Shown here: positions 35,801 through 46,580 of the stretch, in pieces
Layout of the letters: every line of letters starts with the position of its first letter
Position numbering within the stretch: the first letter of the stretch is position 1
DNA from: Notospermus geniculatus
Lineage: Eukaryota > Nemertea > Pilidiophora > Heteronemertea > Lineidae
Reading direction: 5' to 3'
Length of the DNA: 64,000 bases
Assembly: GCA_002633025.1 (NCBI GenBank)
Contig: NMRB01001160.1
Location: 66,276-130,275, forward strand
Program-made: the position numbers and the translations under genes
Notes under the pieces: generated by a model
Told to the model about the DNA's origin: nothing
What the model saw: the letters and a program-made list of their open reading frames with translations, nothing else
Databases searched by the model: none

Positions 35801-36652
35801 TTAATGCATGTCCCCTTTTGTGTATTGAAAAGGATTTCCCAATTCGACCAAGAGGAACATGTATGTGTGGGCATGACCCATATTGCAAGGGCCTAGGAAT
35901 TACTGGTGCAGTGTTTGTCCTACCTACTCTGAGCCCAACTTAGGCCAAAATTCCAAGCAGTGCTGTATCATTGCCTCATCAACCATGTCTACACAACATG
36001 TTCGTGGCATAATTCCATTTTAACGATTGGTTTCAGAGCTTTCTAGGAATCTTATTGAAATTTTTTTCATGGATTGGATGATGAACGTTATATCTTGCAT
36101 TTATCACTCATGTTTCAAACCTCGACTTCTGCACCCATCACCTCATTTGCATATTTTCTTCCTGAACACCTGACTTGATTTAGATAAACTTAGTGATTAT
36201 TTTCATTATCATCCTGCATTGTGTTTCAAAACTCAACTTTTCTGCGAGTTACAAAAATGAATTTTCTGGGGTATTTAAAAAAATCTGGTAGGAAGCAATG
36301 TCTTTCACCTTAGAAACCCGTTTCTATTTCATGTATTTAAAAAAGAGATGTCAGTCACTGGTTCAATTAATTAATAAAATAAATTGTCCTAAAGATACAA
36401 TAGGTAAAGATGAAAAAACTAAGTATATTGAAATGTACATGTACATGCTGTACATTTTGAACTTTTCTGTGGGGAGGATTTGAAAAAAGCATGGCTTCAA
36501 ATAATATGTTCTAAGCTAGCAGGTAAAACAGTAGAGTTTTCATTGGAGAAAAAACTCATCCAAACCACTGAAGCTTTATGACATGTGGTGCCAGGAACTT
36601 TGGCACAAGATCTTGACATCAACATCTTGCTTATTTGTGACCCTTCACTAAA

Positions 36653-36937
36653 AAGCCGCACGGAAAATGAGCCTATTAAACGTACCGACATGACACCAGG
36701 AGGTAAAGACAGAAATAAAATCGCTCACACTTCACAATAGACGGACAGTACCGTACTGAAATTGACGCCACGTTGGTCCCAACTTGCCAACCTCAGAGTG
36801 ACTGATGACTGGTTTTGTGGTAGGGTGACACTTGTCAATTTCAGTTTTATCTATCTATTGTGAAGTCTGAGTGATTCTGTTTCTATCTTTATCTCCTGGT
36901 GTCATCTCAGTTTGTTTAGGCTCATTTTCTGTGCGAC
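36653..36937. mobile_element. Foldback element
   Basis: The left arm gccgcacggaaaatgagcct ... gacaccaggaggtaaagac pairs with the right arm gtctttatctcctggtgtc-like sequence ... aggctcattttctgtgcgac. The inner arms cttcacaatag/ctattgtgaag also pair. Phrases such as aatcactcagattttac near 39290 and 47620 resemble its arm. Confidence 0.75.
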
Positions 36938-37606
36938 TTAACACTGGTTTTGAACTGGTGGGTCAGTTTATCATATTCACCTTCCTGCGAGTCTGACTTG
37001 ATTCATCGTCATATGCATCTCACAATCATATCCTGACCGAACCCAAGAATCGTACCACATCACAACCTGATCTCAAAAGAATGCCGATAAAACTTGTATT
37101 TCTAGTGATAAAGTAATGGAATTCTCTTTAGTAACATTCTAAGTGTCAGAACTTCCCAAATGTCAATTTCAATTCGGTGTTGAGCTTAGTAATTAACCAT
37201 ATTAATTAGCTGTTTATGAATTGCTAATTAACAAAAGAAATCAGGCTTCCTTTCAGTTAAACTGCACTTTCTTAGTTTTGTGTTTGATGTTTTGTGTTCA
37301 GTGTACCGGTACCTTTGTTTGTTCCTTTACCCATTTTGTTTTTGCATGTTTATCTATATGTAGCTTTATATTTTCATATTCTGCATGTTTAAGTCATAAA
37401 TATTGTGTTATCTGTACCCTCTTTCAAACCATACATTTATTTTTCCTTTGTTTCATTGAGAAATGCATGTCACACTAACATTTTGAACTTTTGCATTGGT
37501 GGAAAAATTTGAATTGTGGAGTTGGATGAAGTTTTAGAAATTCTAAATCAAAGTACCGTACATGGACAATTTTCCAGATATTTTAGCAAGCTTGCATTCA
37601 CTTTTA
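36938..37606 (+). other. Intron just before the tandem duplication
   Basis: AT-rich, no supported feature. Short ORF 37221-37478 is cysteine-containing but lacks splice sites in the right phase. Confidence 0.4.
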
Positions 37607-37731
37607 TTCACACTTACATGTAGAGTTTTAATTAAAAAAATTGAAGGAGTTCTCAAAAACATCTGCCCGCCATCTGCGGTCAACTACAGAAACAGGGCAA
37701 AACTTTGCAACATACTTGCAACATGATACTG

Positions 37732-37894
37732 TTAAAGGGCCTCTAGAGGCAGCCAGCATGGCAGGGGAAAACCCCGGGGAAAACCCAGGTTGAATACCTC
37801 GTACCAGTGATTATTACGTTAAAGTGGCGCCGCCTGGCCGAAGAACCGGTACTGATAATAGCCTAATGGCGAGCTGCCTCTAGAGGCCCTTTAA
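37732..37894. mobile_element. TTAA-flanked palindromic MITE, only in copy 1
   Basis: The ends TTAAAGGGCCTCTAGAGGC and gcctctagaggccctTTAA are inverted and bounded by TTAA, the target of piggyBac-type elements. Copy 2 lacks it at this position, although its sequence there is not a clean empty site. A diverged relative (ctgcctatagggtcccttta) is at about 45070-45158 and 53650-53720. Confidence 0.8.
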
Positions 37895-37999
37895 GTGAAG
37901 AAAATAAAGTTAAAAAACTGTTCTGGTGATGTACGTACCAAAAATAGCCAAAAGTGGAAAAAAATTGTAAAATGCTACTTTTTCCACCAAACTTGTCAG

Positions 38000-38247
38000 T
38001 CATGCATGAACACTCATGCATGAACAGTCATGCATGAAAACTCATGCATGAACACTCGTGCTTGAACACTCATGCATGAGCACCCATGCATAAGCACTTG
38101 TGCATGAACACTTGTGCATGAACAGTCATGCATGAAAACTCGTGCATGAAAACTCATGCATGAACACTCATGCATGAGCACTTGTGCTTGAAAACTCATG
38201 CATGAACACTCATGCATTTACACTCGTGCATGAACACTCATGCATGA
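38000..38247. repeat. 14-bp catgcatg minisatellite (copy 1)
   Basis: About 17 units of tcatgcatgaacac and variants (cgtgcatgaacac, catgagcacc). The homologous array in copy 2 is at 46362-46580 and differs in unit order. Confidence 0.95.
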
Positions 38248-38689
38248 CCTGTTCACCATTTTATTCATTGCATATATATTTTAATTGGTTTCAACCCAAG
38301 GAAACTGTTGTCGTATTAAAATTAGGAAAAAACAAATTAATGCATTCATCAATAGATTCCGACGTTGGAAAAGTCAATCCTTGTGACTTTACAAATAGTG
38401 CTGATAGTACAAAAGAGTGCTTGTAGGCTATGTTTACCATACATTTTCAGTTATTCTGAGGATATATAAAGAATTCTTTCCACGATTCCCAATGCCATCA
38501 CAACTTTGCACATTGTCCCTTTAAGTTATTTCAATCACACATTTTTTTGACGCAATGAGGTTGAGGTACGTTATGATTAGCTGACGAGCCACCCTCTGCA
38601 CTGACCCTTCCCCTGCTAAAGCCTTTGAATCTGCACAACAGAATAATAGTGTTGGATTTGAATTCAATATCCAACAAAGAGCACAAAGA

Positions 38690-38860
38690 ACGACACACAA
38701 AATGGTACGATATGTAAAGTTATCTCCAAATTCCGCAAATTTCAGACCCAACCGGGGTCTTCCTCAGGCACTTTCTACGTGTAGTAGAGATCCCAGAAGT
38801 GAAAGTTTGAAATTTGCGAAATTTGGAGACGACTTTTACGTATCGTACCAATTTGAATTC
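38690..38860. mobile_element. Foldback fragment with a 'gaagacccc' retroelement-like core (copy 1)
   Basis: The left arm acgatatgtaaagttatctc ... aatttcagacccaaccgg is partly complementary to the right arm aaatttgcgaaatttggaga ... acgtatcgtacc. The minus strand reads cctgaggaagaccccggttg, as in the more complete inverted version at 47050-47177. Confidence 0.6.
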
Positions 38861-39736
38861 AATGACTGAAAATGATCAACACTTAGATTTCTGTAAATTT
38901 GACTGGTTTATTTTATGGAAATTGCAACGTGAACACAGTTAAAAATCACAATAACATCGCAATAACGTCACAAGAAATACCATACGGTACCTCAGAGATT
39001 TTGGTCGCTTTTTCAGCCACCTTTGCAAGTCAGTGAAAAGACCCCCCTGTAAACACTGTCTTAAACATGTTAAAACATGACACACAGCCAAAATATCATT
39101 CGAGTTGATGTATAAAACAGTGATAAATTTAACAAACAGCAACATTACCATTGATGACATAATAGACATAAAACTAATATTGAATGTCCTTGAAAATTGT
39201 GACCTGTCACAGCAAAACCCCTCTTAAGTCACACAAGAACCATGACGAACCAAAATAACTCCAGGATATAAAGGAAGAAATGTAATCACTCAGATTTTAC
39301 AAAAGACAGACAATACGCCTGGGCCTACTGAAATTAACAAAACATTGGTCTCAACCTGCCAACTTCAGAGCATGGACGTATAACTATTTATACCTCCATG
39401 TTCAGACTTAGAGGCAGAAAACTCAACGAAAAATACGCGCACAAGCGAGCTATCTGCTGAGCAAACGGTCTCGACTAACGTTTTGCTCAGCAGATAGCTC
39501 CAGCGTGCGGCAGGCTTTAGTATTTAGTTCAGACTTCGACTTAGTACTGACTGGTTTTGCGGTGACGGGTCACATTTGTTCAATTTCCCCAACACAGTTC
39601 AAGAGTTTAACTTCATAAAAGTCACAAAGTGATATCAAAATACTAAAAAGAGTAGAGGATGCAGGGCACTATTACATAATCAAGGCTATCACAGATTCTG
39701 ATAAAATTAACAAGACAGATGTTTTTCAAATTCTAG

Positions 39737-39929
39737 GGTACGTTCCCCGAGGAGTTGCAGCAGGTGTCAAACAGCATCTCGTGCGCACAGGAGACAGAGC
39801 TGCTGCGGAAACTCTTCAACCAGACGTTGAAACCACAGAATGATAACCAGTTTTACTCCAAAGACTGTCAGAATGCAAACACACGATGCCAGACCTGCTT
39901 GAAAGAGGCCAATAGTGGAGAATGCAAAG
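39737..39929 (+). CDS. Exon 9 (copy 1): cysteine-rich segment
   Basis: A 193-base exon with acceptor gtttttcaaattctag (phase 0) and donor aaag/gtacgc (phase 1). The phase-0 start matches the exon 8 end, giving ...CQKL-GTFPEELQQ... . It encodes VSNSISCAQETELLRKLF, NQTLKPQNDNQFYSKDC, QNANTRCQTCLKEANSGEC, with five cysteines and one sequon (NQT). The first part could be an amphipathic helix (ETELLRKLFNQTL). The copy-2 counterpart differs by one synonymous base. Family not recognised; probably part of one disulfide-rich domain with exon 10. Confidence 0.9.
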
Positions 39930-40038
39930 GTACGCGTAGGCCCTATCACGTTTCAGATTATGTTTTGTGGTTTTGAAGCTTCAAACCGGCACACTATGCT
40001 TCCGCATCCCTCCCCTGGTGGCAGCATCGGAAACCAAA

Positions 40039-40912
40039 GTAAAGGCCTGTTTCCACTACAACGGATTCCGCTGCGGTTTGCGGTCCCAGAGCGATTTTCA
40101 CACGGTTTTGGATAATCTTCGATGGTTTAACAATACATGGCATGTTAATTATCCCAATGCCTGTGAGAACCGCTCCAGCACAACAAACCGCAGCCACGGT
40201 CTTATCAAGTAAGAAGAACACCCCTATATATAACCAGGTTGAGAAACGACACAATGTCGGATGAAAAGATCAGTCAAATTTTGGCCAAATCATAAGTTCC
40301 AATTGTCCACTGTATACGTCAGCGGGAACATTAATGTATGAACTTTGTTAATACACAACTTTTGAAACAAATTGATAACCAAAAAGATGATTTTGCAGCC
40401 TTTTTCGGTGGCCCCGGTCGGAAAACGTTGTACTCTGGACAATTTGCAGTACTTCATGTACTTCCTCACTGCGTTAACACAGGCTGCGTGCGCGAGACTG
40501 CTTGGTGAGACTGCTTTTGCAGTAGTCTCACCTGCTCACCTAGTCTCACACCAAGCTGATTTGTCCAGAGTACAACGTTTTCCGACCTGCTTGAAAGAGG
40601 CCAATAGTGGAGAATGCAAAGGTAGACGTATTCACTTTCCAGATTATAATGTTTTGTGTAAGCTTTAAACTGGCACACTATGCTTCCGCATCCCTCCCCT
40701 GGTGGCAGCATCGGAAACCAAAGCAAAGGCCTGTTACCACTACAACGGATTCCGCTGCGGTTTGCGCCGCCAGAGTGGTTTTCACAGGATTGTGGATAAT
40801 CCTTTGATGGTTTAACAATACATGGCGTGTTAATTATCCCAATGCCTGTGAGAACCGCTCCAGCACAACAAACCGCAGCGGAATCCATTTTAGTAGAAAC
40901 GGGCCTTTAGAC
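40039..40912. mobile_element. Foldback element, rearranged (copy 1)
   Basis: The left end aaaggcctgtttccactaca is mirrored at the right by agtagaaacgggccttta. In copy 2 (48371-49174) the arms pair almost over their full length. In copy 1 the right arm is broken at 40584 and replaced by a duplicate of 39892-40194. Confidence 0.75.
40584..40879 (+). pseudogene. Dead fragment of exon 9 plus intron, internal duplication
   Basis: The last part of exon 9 (gacctgcttgaaagaggcca to gaatgcaaagg) recurs here with about 260 bases of the following intron. The join to the hairpin arm uses a 4-base overlap 'gacc'. The fragment has no acceptor and its donor context is changed (gtagac), so it is unlikely to be spliced. 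Absent from copy 2. Confidence 0.8.
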
Positions 40913-41259
40913 AGGTGTCCTGCCCAACCCACACATAGTCAGTGATACTAACTAGACTAGACTGATACTACGTCGACACCTTAGATGACAAAAATGGCCA
41001 CCATCCCTGATTGTGGACATGCTCGCTCCACAAGCTGGGGGGTTTCCCATAGTACAGCCCAATGGAGGTTTCTTCGTGGTAAAGGACAACTTTGTACAGT
41101 TGAGGGCTCTGGCCTAGCTATAAATGCTGTTGGAGCACTACTCCCTGTGCAGCACTGGAGGCATAGGCCTAAGTGGTCCTAGCAGGAGAATACCGTATCT
41201 GGTCTTTGGATACAAACTTAGCCAGTATTTTGCACCAATGTAGCCTTGCTCTATTCCAG

Positions 41260-41358
41260 GTGATGATAACTGCTGCTCCGTCAACTGCTACTACAGTCCA
41301 TACTGCAGGAAGATAGAGTCACCGCCGTGCAAGACAACACCAGTTGAATGTGCCATGG
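41260..41358 (+). CDS. Exon 10 (copy 1): cysteine-rich segment
   Basis: A 99-base phase 1-1 exon (acceptor gccttgctctattccag, donor gtatgt). It encodes GDDNCCSVNCYYSPYC then RKIESPPCKTTPVECAMG: six cysteines in 33 residues. A CC pair followed by C-x5-C and two later cysteines suggests a small disulfide knot, but I do not match it to a named family. Copy 2 differs at two bases, both synonymous. Confidence 0.9.
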
Positions 41359-41437
41359 GTATGTATCAATCTTGCATTGACCCTTGCAGCTAATATATAG
41401 CATGGCTTAACCCGCCAACCCTGGAGGATTTCCTTTA

Positions 41438-41550
41438 TGGCCTAGTGGTCGGCGCATTGGCCTCGGTGCTAGAAGTTAAGCAATGTAGAGCGTGATCACT
41501 ACGTGGATGGGGTGACCGGCGCGTACAATACAAGTACCGGGTATTGTATG
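41438..41550 (+). mobile_element. 5S rRNA-like SINE head (copy 1)
   Basis: The stretch gctagaagttaagcaatg ... actacgtggatggggtgacc ... agtaccgggtattgtatg follows the internal promoter half of 5S rRNA (aagctaagca, tacttggatgggagaccg, taccgggtgctgtagg). It is too diverged and short to be a functional 5S gene. SINEs with 5S-derived promoters (SINE3 class) are known. It is followed by an antisense tRNA-SINE fragment. Confidence 0.65.
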
Positions 41551-41557
41551 TGTCCAT

Positions 41558-41702
41558 CATGGCCGAAGCCATAGCAATATTGCCCCTGGTAAGTACGAAA
41601 GAGGCCATCTCAAGCTACTCTTGTCCTCACTTGGATGGGGTCTTTTACTTGCCCTTGCAAAGAAACAAGGTACAAGGCACCACGGCTTACTGTCCCATGT
41701 AA
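41558..41702 (-). mobile_element. Antisense tRNA-SINE fragment (copy 1)
   Basis: The minus strand carries the SINE body (gggacagtaagccgtggtgc ... gatggcctctttc ... ggcttcggcc). It ends 31 bases before the acceptor of exon 11, so the insertion reaches almost to the branch/pyrimidine region of that intron. Confidence 0.85.
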
Positions 41703-41733
41703 CGAATGTGCTTTAAGTCAAATCTCTTTTCAG

Positions 41734-42336
41734 GTGATGCCATGCGTTACACCATCCAGCCCGTCTTCGAGAACATCAAAGAGGAATTCCAATGCCACCT
41801 CAAATACCAGCCTCCAAAAACCCTCTACAAATTCTTCTACTATGTCGAAATCCCAAACTTTGGCTTCCAGACACCATTAAAAGAGGTCCTAGTTGAGAAC
41901 AAGGGCCTTGACTTTCACAGTAATCATACATTCCATGTTGATTTCCTGAAAGTTGAACATTATACGCAGTTCAGGTTACTCGATGAGTACGTCCTGGTCG
42001 GAAACCAACGAGGTGGGATGAGGAGGTTCAGTTTTACGCTACATCCGTTCAAAAACGTTTCAGAATTTGAAAAGAAGCCAATAAAAATATACAAATTCTC
42101 AGAGAACGTGTTCGTGCTGTCTGCCCAGACGCAACGACCGTTTTACGTTTCGACGTCAAATTGGCAGAATGGCGAGGGCTGTTACCGTAGCGCCGATGGC
42201 TTCGTCAACAGTCAGAAGATGTATTCATACGATGGGGTCAAGGTCGACGGACTCGGCATGAAAGGAGAAGATGGTGCGTTCAATTACTTCCTAAAGGCGC
42301 CGGCAAAGAATCCCCTGATTCGCTTTGCAGTACCAG
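41734..42336 (+). CDS. Exon 11 (copy 1): large C-terminal domain exon
   Basis: A 603-base phase 1-1 exon (acceptor aatctcttttcag, donor gtaggc) encoding 201 residues. Motifs: GDAMRYTIQPVFENIKEEF, LYKFFYYVEIPNFGFQTPL, DFHSNHTFHVDFLKVEHYTQ, RLLDEYVLVGNQRGGMRRF, YKFSENVFVLSAQTQRPFYV, GEGCYRSADGFVNSQKMY, FNYFLKAPAKNPLIRFAVPG. Two cysteines, sequons NHT and NVS, and regular beta-like alternation suggest one globular extracellular beta domain. I recognise no family. Copy 2 differs by 14 bases, 12 of them synonymous; the only residue change (V to S) keeps the N-x-S sequon. Confidence 0.92.
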
Positions 42337-42361
42337 GTAGGCACGTTACATTTCTTTCAAT

Positions 42362-42533
42362 AGGGAGGTTTAGAAATCAAACGATAAACGTAAACGTTAG
42401 CAACGTTATTTTTGTACCAAAAATGCGATATAAAATCTGGTGAATGTATAGTATGAAAAAATCTGGTTAATGTGTAGTATGAAAAATAACGTCATAAAGG
42501 CTACGTTTATTGTTTGATTTCTAAACCTCCCTA
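42362..42533. mobile_element. Foldback element just after exon 11 (copy 1)
   Basis: The left gggaggtttagaaatcaaac and right gtttgatttctaaacctccc are exact mirrors, and gataaacgta/tacgtttat follow. It begins 25 bases after the exon 11 donor and is also in copy 2 (50626-50800). Confidence 0.85.
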
Positions 42534-42539
42534 GTGTCA

Positions 42540-44590
42540 CTTCGTCATATCCACTTGTTACATTGTTGCATTGTGGTTGTTTCTGATACCGCTTCGTGCA
42601 TCCTTGCCATCCATCGTTGTCAATGTCCGTTGACAATGGCGGCGCATTCCTTAACAGCTTGACCGAGAAACGCAAAACTTCGTCTGAAGAGGGTTTGATG
42701 AACAATGTTGATACCCGATGCCCGACGGAGTACGCCTCATGACGCCAGGGACGGCAGCACACCTTGTTCTTGCGCGAGTGACGTCACAATTTGGCATCCG
42801 AGATGAAGGTGAAACAACATGAATGAAGATTGACCAACTTGCCAAAGACCATGCAGTCGACACTGACAAGGGTTGGGTTCGGTCAGGAAGTCAATTAATT
42901 GGCGATCAAAGCTTCCAGAGTTCGCAAATTACCATGAATCATAATGAAGCCGTGTCTGAAATAATGCCGATTCAGGCACCGAGTCCATGCACATGCAAAA
43001 GACAACAGCATAATTGGCGTGTCTGTTACAAACACCTTCAATATTTCAGATGAGCTGTTTTAGTATAACTGAATGTTGGCCTATTCTGTCGACAGGCGAA
43101 CACAGTGGCCCTGGCCATTTCATCTTCCATTCTATATGCATCATTTTCAAGCTCAAGAACTGCTGAATCTGAGAATGACGATAACTCAAATTTTCACTTC
43201 ATGATACATATGACAGAGTGGGTCACGTTATATCTCTGTCAACAGGTGAGCACAGTGGCCATGAACATTTCATCTCCCATCCAGTCCAGTCATGACAACT
43301 TTTCGTTTACTGAAAAGTTGGTTTGTACTGAATTACAGTACCAACCTTCAGCAGAATATAAAACAACACATTGATCGTTTACCCTGAAGATAAAAGGCAT
43401 GCAGGTTGTAACTACATCTTTCGCAATTAAGATTAAAAGGTGGAAAAAAGTGAAAACCCAGTAAGGGCCGCAGCTGAAGTACCTTCAGAATATTCCAACG
43501 AAAATCTATCAAGAACCTTTTTTGCAGGTATTCGCTCATCTGCACTCTTCTTCTGAACAAATCCCCCTTTTCCGTTTTCATCCCTTTACTCAAAAACCCT
43601 GCAGAAATTGCAAAACCTCATCCTCAACTAAACAAACATTAACAGAATGACCTATCGTGTACCCAGAGTCGTGCCGTCGATCAACACCAATAACGCAGGC
43701 GGTCCTCAATTTTGGTTCTGGTTGTCGGTCAGCACAGTAAGCCTATAGGGTTGTCAGGGAAAGGGTAGGGTGGAGGTGTCTGTTGTCAAGTCTCTGTCGG
43801 TGTCTCTGCTGATGTGGGTAGTTCCAGGTTTTGTGTGTAGAGGTCTCTGCCATGACACTGAAAGCTGTCCAATGTGACAACTTGCTCCAATGGTTGACTG
43901 TTTTCACCAAACACCTCAGTAACGACACTTCTGATGTTGATAGTTCCACGTTTTACATCCAGAGGGCTCTGCCATGCCAATGTCAGTTGGATACCACCTG
44001 TTGCTCACTCTGTCTGATTATGCACACTGTTTTTGAGCTCTTTCGGGCCCAGCCATGACTGTGGTCCGTAGCTCCAGAAAGGTTTCTGGCACGTCTGGCG
44101 AGACGTTGGTAGGTAATGATGTGAAACGCTTTGAGACTGTACTACAATGGAAAGCGCAATAATTATAAAACTTCGCATTAGTAATCCCAACTCGTGGTCG
44201 TGGCTGACTTACGCAATCAGCAACAAGTCGTTTCTCTACCTCTGTCTTTGATGGCCTTTTTGCACGACGTCCGGCTGAAATACCTCCCGTTGTGGACACA
44301 AAAACACGTCGGCATCTTCAGCGTAACTCTGTCCCGGTCCATTAGCTCGCTTTGTTCTGGCTGCCTACTCAACCGGATTTCTACACGGGACTTTTGGAAA
44401 CACATCATTGCATGACACTTCATCTCGCTTTAGTATTCAGAACGTTGTACCTCTTGTCAGCTGCCGTTTTCACAATATCTGTCTTCAGTCGTTCTTAACT
44501 ATCTTAGTATTCTCTGGTGATACCTTAGAGGATGCCGAAGTAGGTACTCGGGTTTCTGTGTTGCTGGTATTGTATGCCTGTTGACGTATG
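42540..44590 (+). other. Intron 11 (copy 1), repeats and no further exon
   Basis: Two similar phrases (acaggcgaacacagtggccctggc and acaggtgagcacagtggcc) lie near 43095 and 43243. The minus strand at 43780-43985 has an open stretch with internal repeats (catggcagagccctctggat / catggcagagacctctacac) whose copy 2 version has several residue changes, so coding is not supported. Confidence 0.5.
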
Positions 44591-44593
44591 CAG

Positions 44594-44901
44594 GCCGGCG
44601 GTGGTTGTTGCTGGATGCCCTGGAGCCCTGGCCTTCGGAGCAAGCAGCCAGCTTTGTGTCTGTACATTGTGATGACTCCAAGCAGGAATCGTACCGTACC
44701 TACTCTGAGGTGACGAGTGTGGGGATTTCAACTCCCTCGCCAACTCAGATAGTCTGGGATCTCCTAAAAGGGACCCTAGAAGCAGCCTCCTACATTGTGA
44801 TGTGTTCATTATGCCGATCGGTTGGCATCAGGTGCAGATCAGGGCATGCACCCGCCACATGCCCCCCTTTCAGCCAGCAAATCTGTAAAATTGTCCGGTA
44901 A
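44594..44901 (+). CDS. Exon 12 (copy 1), probable; 3' end uncertain
   Basis: Acceptor ttgacgtatgcag in phase 1 fits exon 11 and reads ...FAVP-G-RRWLLLDALEPWPSEQ..., then AASFVSVHCDDSKQESY, RTYSEVTSVGISTPSPTQ. The main evidence is comparative: between 44594 and 44735 all eight differences from copy 2 fall at third codon positions, seven of them silent. The frame runs open to a stop at 44899-44901. Copy 2 stops earlier (53355-53357) because copy 1 has lost five bases, so copy 1's last 35-40 residues are probably abnormal if this is the terminal exon. No polyadenylation signal is obvious. The true end could also be a donor I failed to find. Confidence 0.5.
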
Positions 44902-45395
44902 ATGCTGAAATTTGGAGCAAATCATTGAAATTCACCACACATTTCAATGTTTCTAGCACAGTGCGCCCCCTCTTTCCCGAAATCATGGATCCGCCCCTGG
45001 GCATGAGAATCTAACTCTGACATGTATTGCAAGTAAACTACACTAAACATCAACATTTGAGCCAAAATTAACAGGTTGTCAGCTGCTAGCGCCTCCTGTG
45101 ATGAAGTGACCGCACTGATATGAGCCTAATAGCCAGCTGCCTATAGGGTCCCTTTAAGCTAAATTTTTCAACTGATATTGCATCTATATGTAGATACAGG
45201 CACGGATCCAAGGGGGGCCCAACTGGCTCACGCTTCCCCTTTCGGCTGACAAATCTGTAAAATGACTGTAAAATCTGTGAGAAGTTCTGAAATTTGGAGC
45301 AAATCATTGAAATTCACTGCACATTTCAATGTTTCTAGCACAGTGTGCCCCCTCTTTTCCGAAATCATGGATCCGCCGCTGAGATGCTTCAGCAG
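44860..45395. repeat. Two direct copies of a 'ggatccgcc' repeat (copy 1)
   Basis: Both contain tttggagcaaatcattgaaa, acatttcaatgtttctagca, and cgaaatcatggatccgccc. They lie at 44870-45000 and 45205-45385. A related inverted copy is at 45811-45905. Between them lies a diverged relative of the TTAA-flanked MITE. Confidence 0.8.
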
Positions 45396-45745
45396 AAAAC
45401 AGAGTAGAAATACCTTCATTTTCTAATGCTACTGGTGAAAAATGCACTCCCAACTATCTTGCTATTTGATATCCATCGTCCAATTTCTCATGTACCACTT
45501 TACGCCTTTTTTCTTCGAGAATTTCCCACTTTGATTTGCAAATGTGTCTCATCACTATGCAAGCCGATAGCCCACTTAGCAAAAAATAGTTGCACCATTT
45601 CCATTTTCTCTGAGAAAAAGGTCAAATATAAAACCGATCTCAAACAAGAAAGTGATGCTGTGCGCTCCTTAATGTTACATGTACACATCCGATGTCCATA
45701 TTCCGCCCATCTATATGCAAAAAGTACCTCTTCTTCAAAAGTATT

Positions 45746-46063
45746 CAATATTTATTTGGTTTTGCAAACTGAGTGTGTCAGATGTGTTACCGGCCTGTCT
45801 CACATGAAACAGGGGAGGATCCAGTATTCGGGACAAGAGGGGGCGTCCTGTGCTACTAAACATTGAAATGTGCAGTGAATTTCAAAGATTTGGTCTAAAT
45901 TCCAGAATTTCACAGTCAATTTTTAGCTCACTGGGGTGAGCTATTACGATGGTGCAGCGTCCGTCGTCCGTCGTCGTCGTCGTCCGTGTTTAACACGAGG
46001 TGGTTGTGCATCGATTTTACCCTATGAGAGGTCGTTCTGAACCCAGATTGCTCATAACTGATG
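45746..46063. repeat. Copy-1-specific insert with a 'gagctattacgatgg' element fragment
   Basis: After gtatt at 45745 copy 1 continues with sequence absent from copy 2: an inverted ggatcc repeat and ttagctcactggggtgagct followed by a cgtccgtcgtcgtcgt tract. Copy 2 has instead a different part (54311-54498) of what looks like the same repeat family, and both rejoin at tgtacctccctctgtc. Confidence 0.7.
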
Positions 46064-46361
46064 TGTACCTCCCTCTGTCATTAGACTATTATGTCCAACC
46101 CAGTGAGCACATGGTCCATGGACCATTTCATTCACACTTACATCTAGAGTTTTAATGAAAAAAATTGAAGGAGTTCTGAAAAACATCTGCCCGCCATCTG
46201 CAGTCAACTACAGTAACAGGGCAGGACTGTTTTGTTATAGCGAATAATGACTTTATGTGAAGAAAATAAAGTTAAAATCTGTTCTGGTGATGTACGTACC
46301 AAAAATAACCAAAAGTGGAAAAAAATTGTAAAATGCTACTTTTTCCACCAAACTTGTCAGT

Positions 46362-46580
46362 CATGCATGAACACTCATGCATGAGCACTTATGCTTGAAC
46401 AGTCATGCATGAAACTCATGCTTGAACACTCATGCATGAGCACCCATGCATGAACACACGTGCATGAACAGTCATGCATGAACTCTCGTGCATGAACGCT
46501 CATGCATGAACTCTTGTGCATGAACACTCATGCATGAACACTCGTGCATGAAAATGCATGCATGAACACTCATGCATGAC
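46362..46580. repeat. 14-bp catgcatg minisatellite (copy 2)
   Basis: About 15 units of tcatgcatgaacac and variants. Unit order and number differ from the array at 38000-38247. Confidence 0.95.

Larger units (their letters stand above)
37607..46131 (+). repeat. Tandem duplication, copy 1 (8.5 kb)
   Basis: It starts at ttcacacttacatgtagag and ends with the 68-base stretch that also closes copy 2 (ccaacccagtgagcacatgg, then gtccatggaccatttcat). It contains exons 9-12, a catgcatg minisatellite, a foldback with an internal exon-fragment duplication, a 5S-like/SINE chimera and ggatccgcc repeats. Divergence from copy 2 is a few percent plus several indels. Confidence 0.9.

Noticed and set aside
41438-41550. 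Functional 5S rRNA gene
   Set aside because: Only the promoter half resembles 5S rRNA, with many substitutions, and it is fused to a SINE fragment.
43786-43980. Minus-strand 64-codon ORF conserved in copy 2 (52057-52251)
   Set aside because: Three residue changes among few differences, an internal direct repeat and no splice context; conservation is explained by the recent duplication.
45426-45866. 146-codon ORF and its minus-strand partner, repeated in copy 2
   Set aside because: Overlap the ggatccgcc repeat area; copy 1/copy 2 differences are few and do not follow a codon pattern, and no splice sites fit.
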